Origin: Verrucomicrobiota bacterium
Lineage (GTDB): Bacteria > Verrucomicrobiota > Verrucomicrobiia > Chthoniobacterales > Xiphinematobacteraceae
Length of the DNA stretch: 61,543 nucleotides
Direction of reading: 5' to 3'
Assembly: GCA_023269545.1 (NCBI GenBank)
Contig: JAHFTB010000013.1
Span: forward strand, 1-61,543
Each line of letters begins with the position of its first letter. The stretch's first letter is position 1. The notes under the pieces are model-generated. The model was not told the origin of the DNA. It did no database searches and saw only the letters and a program-made list of their open reading frames with translations. The translations under genes and the position numbers were made by a program. Positions 55,699 through 61,543 of this stretch are shown here, piece after piece.

Positions 55699-56887
55699 TG
55701 GTGATGACTCCGGCAATTGCAAATCGTGCCTTATTGTTAGAAAGGAGCGCAGGAGGCGGCATGTCCCACTGAATATGGGGAAGCTCTTGCCCAACATTCG
55801 TAAAAAATTGGGCCGCCGTGGAAACATTTTCCGCCTCACCTGAAATGCCCAATTTCTGATTGTCGAACTCAAATTGCGTCAGCCACATCCCTTCGGAAGG
55901 CATTTGCTTTACAATAAAATGCAAAATTTCAATGGGAAATCCGGTGGCTTCAATGGTGGAGGCTAAAATATTCCATTGCCTTCGTACTTCTTGCAGCTTG
56001 CGAATTTCTGGTTCGATAGCGCTAATTTTTTGACGCAACCGACTCGCTTCCCAGTGTTGGACACCCACCCATCCCAAAAAAGCTATAATGAATAAAAGAT
56101 AGACACCTCCGGTTACCGAAATAATTTTAACAACTGCTTCTTTTCGCTTTTGAGCTTTTTCCACAGTCCGACGCGGTGGCGATTTCCACTCGCAAAGAGG
56201 AAGCTCCTCACGAAGCGGAGGCATGGAAAGTTCAGTAGCTACGGTTCTAAAACTCGGCGCAGGCAGATCAAAATCCAAAAAACTAATAAATCCCATTTCG
56301 GGTGCAAGGAATCCTTGTTCTCTTAACAGTAGTCCCATGCATTCTAACCACGCTAATAGTTCCAAGTGGGAAGTCAGAAATGGAATGGTTTCCCAATAAA
56401 TTGGTTTTTCTCCCCGAGTAAAGACAGCAACAATATCCGCGCCTTCTCTCCAAAGATGGAGAGTATCCTCCTCTAAGCTTACAAATAGCGGACTGGCATT
56501 AAAAAAGCTGAACGCCGGATGGGAAAATTTATCCGGAAACGGAAATGGGAAGACTTGAGCACAGACCAACATGCGCTCTTGTACGGTACCAATCACCCGC
56601 ACAGTTAATACCGAATCTCCCTGCTTAGGAATTAAACCACGGATATCAAGCTCCACCTGAGCCATTTCTCTTGCTGTGGAGAGATCCGTTCGTGGAAGCC
56701 AGAGCGGTGCCGCAATGACGCAGCGAGCAGAAAGAGCAAGATATGTGTCTGCACAATGGTCATCTTTACCTCTGATAAGCTCTTCCAGAGTGCCCGTGCC
56801 ACGGAGCAGCTTATTTTGCCAATGCTCCCAACCACCTTGAACGGGTCGAAATAAATGATGCTTATCTTCTACTTTTCTTCCCACCAT
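55685..56887 (-). CDS. gspL: GspL-like type II secretion protein
   Basis: A 400-residue protein. Residues 1-255 are cytosolic with an actin-like fold character as in PilM/GspL (VIGTVQERMLVCAQVFPF, LLAWLECMGLLLREQGF). A membrane helix lies at about 268-288, and a C-terminal periplasmic ferredoxin-like domain carries KQMPSEGMWLTQFEFDNQKL. It recruits GspE to the membrane. The pattern PilM-PilN in one chain equals GspL. It overlaps gspK by 19 bases and gspM by 14. Confidence 0.8.
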   Translation of the reverse strand: MVGRKVEDKHHLFRPVQGGWEHWQNKLLRGTGTLEELIRGKDDHCADTYLALSARCVIAAPLWLPRTDLSTAREMAQVELDIRGLIPKQGDSVLTVRVIGTVQERMLVCAQVFPFPFPDKFSHPAFSFFNASPLFVSLEEDTLHLWREGADIVAVFTRGEKPIYWETIPFLTSHLELLAWLECMGLLLREQGFLAPEMGFISFLDFDLPAPSFRTVATELSMPPLREELPLCEWKSPPRRTVEKAQKRKEAVVKIISVTGGVYLLFIIAFLGWVGVQHWEASRLRQKISAIEPEIRKLQEVRRQWNILASTIEATGFPIEILHFIVKQMPSEGMWLTQFEFDNQKLGISGEAENVSTAAQFFTNVGQELPHIQWDMPPPALLSNNKARFAIAGVITNETD

Positions 56888-57774
56888 AAGAAAGGAGCCT
56901 CCTTCCCTCGGGTCGCCATAACTGCAATCACGGTATATTGCATGTCACCCACAAATCCTGTGCTGGTAACGCGCACCGGACTTCCACCCACTTGAAAATT
57001 ACGTGCTACAACATTTTGTTGAAATTCGGACAACCCCACAATAGCTGCTACATTTTCTACCGCTTCAATTTTAATGTCATCCAGAGTGTCCGGTTTGCGG
57101 TCCAGCCCATTGCGATATGCGACAAAGCTTTCGGCCTGGTGTCGGGTCAGTTTTCCAAAAACTATCAATAATTCCGCAGTGGTTTCCTGAAGATCCAGAC
57201 GATCTCCACTCAAAACGGAAAATGAATCAGCCCAATCGGGTTTTATTTGTTCCAGTATTTCCCAACCCTTCACTGCACGCATCTCAGCAACCGCCAGAAA
57301 AGGTCGGTTTTCCGGCAAAGAGAATACGCCCCCTTGTAAATCTCTCCGTTCAGCTCCATAAAGCGACCGTAAATCATCCGGATCCACCCAATCTTTCAAG
57401 CAATCCGTTAACGTGGCGACTTCGCTCTCTCCGAGTCCCCACTGTTTAAATAAATCAGCAAGTACGCTATAATCTTCCCGAGCTAACAGGCGGTTGATGT
57501 TAATTCTTCCTCCTTCACTACCTACTAACACGCGTAACTTTTTCTTTGATCCGAACTCCTGATTAAGCAGAGGATCCATTTTTTCAATTTTAGGATCGCA
57601 ACCATAGGCAATTCCAGTCAGTGCCAGTTGCTTCGCATCAAACCTACGACTGTCAATCCGCTGGCCCGCAATCCCCCATTCTATCAACCGTGCCGCTGCC
57701 AAAATGGAAATCGATAAAACTAGGACACACCATAATACCAATATTAAAGCAGAGCCGCGTTGTGAGTTCTTCAT
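56869..57774 (-). CDS. gspK: minor pseudopilin GspK
   Basis: GspK, 301 residues, the largest pseudopilin, thought to cap the pseudopilus tip with GspI and GspJ. The prepilin-like site is RG|SALILVLWCVLV, with Ser after the Gly rather than Phe or Met, and no Glu at position 5, as in other GspK. The helix-hairpin-helix-like body includes GRININRLLAREDYSVLADL and DCLKDWVDPDD. Four-base overlap with gspJ. Confidence 0.9.
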   Translation of the reverse strand: MKNSQRGSALILVLWCVLVLSISILAAARLIEWGIAGQRIDSRRFDAKQLALTGIAYGCDPKIEKMDPLLNQEFGSKKKLRVLVGSEGGRININRLLAREDYSVLADLFKQWGLGESEVATLTDCLKDWVDPDDLRSLYGAERRDLQGGVFSLPENRPFLAVAEMRAVKGWEILEQIKPDWADSFSVLSGDRLDLQETTAELLIVFGKLTRHQAESFVAYRNGLDRKPDTLDDIKIEAVENVAAIVGLSEFQQNVVARNFQVGGSPVRVTSTGFVGDMQYTVIAVMATRGKEAPFLWWEEK

Positions 57775-58385
57775 GGCTGGATGCCTTTCTCAACAACTTG
57801 CAGTGTCTGCACTTCCGGAATCCAAAACTGAGCTGTAACAGGATCTTCCTCCGTTATCCACAAGGTCATTTCCACTAACCTCGGACGTCCAAAATTCCAC
57901 TCTTCTAAAAAACTATTGGAAGAAACGTCAAAAAATCTCCACCGGACCCGCTCAATGCCATCAAGAAGTCGTATCCATCCCGTTTTTTGCAGGAGGAACT
58001 CATCTTCAGAAAGACTATCCGGATAACTCTTAATAGCCAGAGTTCCGCTGCCACTTGCACTAGTTAAAATACTGATTACGGCGCTGTTGCCATTCATCCA
58101 CAAAAATACGCCCGGAGCTTTTCGAAAATTTAATTCGTCAACGGATTCTCCGTTATTAATTTTACGAACCCGAAACGAAACTTCGGCGCAAGGAGGCAAG
58201 TTCGTAAAAACATTCCGCAAAAAGGACAACAGCGTTTCTAACCGTTCCGAATGTAATCGATGCTGTGTGAGTGTCGCTGTAGTTCGTACCCCCGCTGTCA
58301 CTGCCATAAAAATAGCGCCACTAATGAGCAGGAAAATACTCACTGATATGAGTACCTCAAATAAGGTAAATCCCTTCTCTTTCAT
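57771..58385 (-). CDS. gspJ: minor pseudopilin GspJ
   Basis: GspJ-type minor pseudopilin of 204 residues. The short leader MKEKG is followed by FTLFEVLISVSIFLLISGAI, a class III prepilin signal with Glu at position 5 of the mature protein. The C-terminal part has strand-rich globular content ending in RLVEMTLWITEEDPV. Overlaps gspI by four bases. Leader cleavage would need a prepilin peptidase that is not in this window. Confidence 0.88.
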   Translation of the reverse strand: MKEKGFTLFEVLISVSIFLLISGAIFMAVTAGVRTTATLTQHRLHSERLETLLSFLRNVFTNLPPCAEVSFRVRKINNGESVDELNFRKAPGVFLWMNGNSAVISILTSASGSGTLAIKSYPDSLSEDEFLLQKTGWIRLLDGIERVRWRFFDVSSNSFLEEWNFGRPRLVEMTLWITEEDPVTAQFWIPEVQTLQVVEKGIQP

Positions 58386-58762
58386 GGCACAAAGACCAAA
58401 AAAGACGCCTCACGCTCTTCAATATGATGATCTTGCCATTTTGCTGTGACCCTAATTCTTCGATAACCGCTCAGGACTGTGTAATCTGACTTAATGACTT
58501 TTTCAGGAACGACCTCCTCAATATAAGTCACCCCCGTTTTATCTGCTGGTGATTCCTGTCGAAATTCACTGCGAGGATCCAGTCGAAGTCGAGCCAATCG
58601 ATTTTCTAATCCATTGCGTACTTCCATCTCCCGTTGCAGCGTTTTAGCTGTGTCCACCGAAGTTTTTAACGTAATGAGTAGCCCCATAATGGCAGATGCT
58701 AAGATCCCCAATGCGATGACCGTTTCGAGTAAAGTAAACCCAGCCGAGGATGATTGAGGCAT
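58382..58762 (-). CDS. gspI: minor pseudopilin GspI
   Basis: A 126-residue minor pseudopilin with the leader MPQSSSAG and mature start FTLLETVIALGILASAIMGL. Glu5 is present. The globular part is small, with RIRVTAKWQDHHIEEREASF as the closing strands, typical of GspI. It starts six bases after gspH. Confidence 0.88.
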   Translation of the reverse strand: MPQSSSAGFTLLETVIALGILASAIMGLLITLKTSVDTAKTLQREMEVRNGLENRLARLRLDPRSEFRQESPADKTGVTYIEEVVPEKVIKSDYTVLSGYRRIRVTAKWQDHHIEEREASFLVFVP

Positions 58763-58768
58763 GCCATT

Positions 58769-59221
58769 TCAAAAAGAAAATCGTTCCTCGGCCACCATGG
58801 CAGTGAGAACATCCAGTTCCATTTCCATCCAGGCGGACCCACGTTCCAAACGTAACGAAATAGGTTCGATAAAACCATTGGGAAAAAATTTCCAAATCTG
58901 ATTTTTAGCTGACTCCCATTTGTCCGAATTTTTTCTTATTAAGAGAGTCATATCCTTTGGTAATGACACACATTTCCCTCCACTCAGTCGCATTTCATAT
59001 TCACCAAACGTTAAAACAAGAAACTTTCCCTGCCTTTTTGCTTCCGTTCGAGTTTCTGCTGCACACTCCAAAATTAAATCAGCAGCATTTCTGAATTTTC
59101 TTTCATTCATTAACCCGCTAAAAGCAGGAGCAATTGCTAGAAAAATTAGCACACTAATGCTAATCGTCAGACTGATTTCGAGGATTGTGTAACCACCATT
59201 ATTTGCGCGGCAGATCATCAT
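58769..59221 (-). CDS. gspH: minor pseudopilin GspH
   Basis: A 150-residue pseudopilin of the GspH/FimT type. Leader MMICRANNGG, then YTILEISLTISISVLIFLAI as membrane helix; the first mature residue is Tyr and Glu5 is present. The body includes ADLILECAAETRTEAKRQGK, a segment usual for GspH. Overlaps gspG by 23 bases. Confidence 0.85.
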   Translation of the reverse strand: MMICRANNGGYTILEISLTISISVLIFLAIAPAFSGLMNERKFRNAADLILECAAETRTEAKRQGKFLVLTFGEYEMRLSGGKCVSLPKDMTLLIRKNSDKWESAKNQIWKFFPNGFIEPISLRLERGSAWMEMELDVLTAMVAEERFSF

Positions 59222-59627
59222 CGCTTTGTCGACGGTCCGGCCCTAAGGAATAGAGGTCATAGCTCTGGGGATGGTGCTTTCCGGGATAAGCATACTGATA
59301 AGGAGTTCCCCATGGGTCACTCGGGACCGCTTCCAAAAGTCGCTTCCATTTTCTAGGCACAGGCTCAGTCGTAGGTTTGACTACCAACGCCTCAAGACCT
59401 TGTTCCGTACTGGGGAAAAAATAATTTTCCATTTCATACACATTCAGTTGCGTACTAATAGACCTCAAATCCGTTTCCACCCGCCTTTCCTTGGCCACAT
59501 CCAGATTTCCAGCCAGCATGTAAATAGAAGATCCCACCAGCACGGTAATAATTCCGAGAACCAGCATGATCTCAAAAAGCGTATACCCCGCTTCACTTTT
59601 ACGATAACGACGATTGCGGTATTTCAT
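59199..59627 (-). CDS. gspG: major pseudopilin GspG
   Basis: The main pseudopilin, 142 residues. The chosen start MKYRNRRYRKSEAG gives a basic leader ahead of YTLFEIMLVLGIITVLVG; an upstream Met at 59660 would add eleven residues. The C-terminal domain has the calcium-loop pattern of GspG (AVPSDPWGTPYQYAYPGKHH, then YDLYSLGPDRRQSDDD). It is the first gene of the operon, with a GAGGAG ribosome site just upstream. A Tyr at mature position 1 is shared with GspH. Confidence 0.93.
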   Translation of the reverse strand: MKYRNRRYRKSEAGYTLFEIMLVLGIITVLVGSSIYMLAGNLDVAKERRVETDLRSISTQLNVYEMENYFFPSTEQGLEALVVKPTTEPVPRKWKRLLEAVPSDPWGTPYQYAYPGKHHPQSYDLYSLGPDRRQSDDDLPRK

Positions 59628-60192
59628 CCCTTGACTCCTCAAGTTCAAGCAAAAATACAAACCTGATCAGTTGCCGAAATAACGTGCTTAAACAGATGAT
59701 AAGACTCTTTCATATAGCTTATAAATTTACTATATTGAGGCCCTATTTGCAAATTTACGGACAATAAATTAATGCATCATCCGGTTGCTTGATAAACAGA
59801 TAAACTATTAATCGAATAATTTAAAACAGGCTGGATGATTTGAACTTTAAATTGATTGCTTTGTAGCAAGCGGCAGCTATTTTTATAGGCTCATATCACG
59901 CGTCGGTCGCGAGCCTCACTCGTTTTCATAAGGATCTGCTTCGGTGTAATATCCCGCTTAGGCGTCCGCTGCTTGGCGAGGACCATTGGTGGTTGATGGA
60001 GGGCCCAGCCATTGGCTCGTCGAGTAGATAAGAACAACACACCGTCATTGAACCGAGTCTAGAGTTTAAGAAGCCGATCGTGACGCTCGTTGCAAATTTT
60101 TGGCATCTTGTATGCTTTGGTTGCCGTCGAATCCGAGCCGGATGGATGGCTATGTGGATCTCTTTAAGCTTTTGGATGATGAGTATGGAGGA
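59628..60192. other. intergenic region upstream of the secretion operon
   Basis: A 565-base stretch without a recognisable gene, between gspG and the 3' end of the candidate immunity gene. AT-rich near gspG, where its promoter should lie. The part at 59890-60180 is more GC-rich and could hold decayed coding sequence, but no frame is convincing. Confidence 0.5.
59724..59752 (-). promoter_or_regulatory. candidate promoter of the secretion operon
   Basis: On the minus strand, TTGCAA (59752-59747) and TAAATT (59729-59724) are spaced by 17 bases, a fair match to sigma-70 boxes, about 97 bases before the gspG start. This is pattern matching by eye only. Confidence 0.3.
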
Positions 60193-60549
60193 TTACCAAT
60201 ATGCCATCAAAAAATTTGCGGCAGCTTCCGAAAGATCGTCAAAATAGACTTTGTTTGTCTTCGTTTCATGGTCGATCCAACAAACAAGCCATTTCCCATT
60301 TTCGTTGAGAAGAACTGGATGGTCATGCAAATGTAATGCTTCGTTTTCAGACATCACATGTTTTTCAGCTAACGCTGGATTGTGTCTTAAATATTCCACA
60401 AGCTCCATCTTGCTAACCGTTACGAACTGGCGGAAGTCTGTCCGAATTGGACCACCAGTATATTTTTCGATCAACTGATACAACGCTGGTAGCCCATCCG
60501 CTAAAGCCGTTAATTGTTTATTCTTAGGAATGCTGGTTGTTGAATTCAT
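60193..60549 (-). CDS. candidate immunity protein of the Rhs toxin
   Basis: A 118-residue soluble protein with no signal peptide and no family I recognise. The C-terminal half (ENGKWLVCWIDHETKTNKVY, then a DLSEAAANFLM helix) has an alpha/beta layout like many immunity proteins. It overlaps the stop of the Rhs toxin gene by four bases (ATGA), the classic toxin-then-immunity order, so it most likely neutralises the adjacent C-terminal domain to protect the producer. Confidence 0.6.
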   Translation of the reverse strand: MNSTTSIPKNKQLTALADGLPALYQLIEKYTGGPIRTDFRQFVTVSKMELVEYLRHNPALAEKHVMSENEALHLHDHPVLLNENGKWLVCWIDHETKTNKVYFDDLSEAAANFLMAYW

Positions 60550-61543
60550 GGTATAATTGGCACATATTCGCCTTGCAGTTGTAGGTGACGGAAATTGGAA
60601 GGATTAATAATTAACTCGGGTCCCGTTCCACCAGCGGCTGGGCCTCGCAATACTGGAATGTGAGTATTTGCACGGTAAACTGCACCCAATTGCGCATCAT
60701 TGATGATGCCAGGAAGATTAAGTCCTCGACTTGTAATTGCAGTGCCCCCAGTTGAAGGAAGAATCGCTCCTTCTCCGAAATAGCGACCCAATGGCTGGGC
60801 CGCGTGCAGATTAGTGGCAAAACCAGAATCGAATACTCGATTCACCATAGAGCCTTGACGAACTGCGACAGTCGAGTGCAATGCTCCTTCACCGACAAGG
60901 ACAAAGCCGTTAGGCCCTGGGTTACTAATCACACTCTTTGCGGTCACCTTTGCCACCGCTGGTGCAGACACACGAAGCAGTGGTTTGACTCCGTTCTTAA
61001 TGGCGTCCCCCACGCCAGGAATAAATGCCACTCCAGCCATTGCAAGACTGGCACTGGTTCCAATGGTCCAGCCATGGGTTCTGCCTACATTCCACGCCGC
61101 TGTTAGATCTCTGATATCCGCTGCTTGACCAACCCATGGGATAAAGCCCACTACGACTTGTCCCACGAACTTTCCAACTCCCTGAGCAGTGTTACTGGCC
61201 TCGTAGTAATCCCCTTTTATGGCTCCTTGGTGGAAGCCGGTTGCGATCCTTCCGGTGGGATCACAGAATGATACCCCGTTACCCAGTGCGTAGCTGTAGA
61301 GATCCCAGCTACCTGCGTGTCCGAAAGGATCGCCAGAGAGGAACTGTCCGTTTTGAGGATTAATATCACGGACTCCCATGTTGACGAAGCCCGTCGGATC
61401 GATTCGTTTACCAAGCCAGTGCGTGACTTCATGCAGGCCGCGTGCGGAAGATAAAGGTAACGCCAAACTTCCTGGGAGTGGTCCATAACTTCCCACCTGA
61501 GTGGGCACTCTTTTTGCCTCAGTTCCGTCATGGGTCGCAACAA
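60546..61543 (-). CDS. Rhs/YD-repeat toxin, C-terminal part (5' end outside window)
   Basis: The frame is open to the right edge, so only the last 331 residues are seen. Residues around 50-105 form the end of an Rhs core (VNMGVRDINPQNGQFLSGDP, then GHAGSWDLYSYALGN and the CDPTGR boundary where the toxin part normally starts). Next is a segment resembling a pre-toxin domain (GFIPWVGQAADI, VAFIPGVGDAIKNG), then a variable C-terminal domain of about 110 residues (MVNRVFDSGFATN, GLNLPGIINDAQLGAVY, GPELIINPSNF) whose activity I cannot name. It is followed by a coupled candidate immunity gene. Likely used in contact-dependent competition. Confidence 0.8.
   Translation of the reverse strand, partial: VATHDGTEAKRVPTQVGSYGPLPGSLALPLSSARGLHEVTHWLGKRIDPTGFVNMGVRDINPQNGQFLSGDPFGHAGSWDLYSYALGNGVSFCDPTGRIATGFHQGAIKGDYYEASNTAQGVGKFVGQVVVGFIPWVGQAADIRDLTAAWNVGRTHGWTIGTSASLAMAGVAFIPGVGDAIKNGVKPLLRVSAPAVAKVTAKSVISNPGPNGFVLVGEGALHSTVAVRQGSMVNRVFDSGFATNLHAAQPLGRYFGEGAILPSTGGTAITSRGLNLPGIINDAQLGAVYRANTHIPVLRGPAAGGTGPELIINPSNFRHLQLQGEYVPIIP

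Noticed and set aside
60100-60336. 78-codon plus-strand frame near the immunity gene
   Set aside because: Antisense to the immunity gene over most of its length, with no protein-like features of its own.
61217-61543. 108-codon minus-strand frame at the right edge
   Set aside because: The Rhs frame runs through to the edge in another phase with clear Rhs motifs, so this frame is its shadow.
1-61543. CRISPR arrays or intact tRNA/rRNA genes
   Set aside because: No regularly spaced repeats of CRISPR type were seen, and the only tRNA-like sequence is the 3' half at 45589.

Overview
The window looks like chromosome of a Verrucomicrobiota-type bacterium. That is an inference from the style of the RpoB, RpoC, EF-Ts and ribosomal protein sequences, the short EF-Ts of about 200 residues, moderate GC content, and relatives of several hypothetical genes known from that phylum; a 16S gene or a tree would be needed to settle it. 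Several decayed genes (a transposase stub, two toxin relics, a broken integrase, half a tRNA) suggest a genome with active gene loss in its accessory regions.

Region 1 (1-23.4 kb, all minus strand) is a surface-glycan island. It holds four very large multi-pass membrane proteins (three GT-C-like, one YfhO-like), two paralogous GT2 glycosyltransferases, a GtrA-type flippase candidate, three class I methyltransferases plus one FkbM methyltransferase, an SDR reductase, an extended SDR/epimerase, and two independent thiamine-diphosphate systems (an acetolactate-synthase-like enzyme and a dehydrogenase E1 alpha/beta pair with no E2 or E3 nearby). I infer a pathway that makes a methylated, possibly carbon-branched sugar and transfers it from a polyprenyl-phosphate carrier.

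Region 2 (23.8-37.2 kb) is informational: reading on the minus strand, rplK-rplA-rplJ-rplL-(608 bp gap)-rpoB-rpoC-rpsB-tsf. A plus-strand orphan gene of 282 codons faces tsf, and its last codons and 3' flank recur between tsf and rpsB.

Region 3 (37.4-45.6 kb) is mixed: a RelE-like orphan, a class V aminotransferase, a VapBC module whose toxin lacks one expected catalytic Asp, a secreted double-psi-barrel-like protein, the row nadB-panC-secG on the minus strand, and accB-accC on the plus strand.

Region 4 (45.6-49.5 kb) is a decayed mobile region: the 3' half of a tRNA-Thr(UGU) fused to the end of accC, a toxin relic with a 57-codon partner, a protein made of three tandem excisionase-like helix-turn-helix units, small unknown genes, and a tyrosine integrase interrupted by one in-frame TAG.

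Region 5 (49.5-59.6 kb, minus strand) is a compact type II secretion operon, transcribed G-H-I-J-K-L-M-C-D-E-F with overlaps or near-zero spacing throughout. Region 6 (60.2 kb to the right edge, minus strand) is the C-terminal end of an Rhs/YD-repeat polymorphic toxin followed by its overlapping candidate immunity gene.
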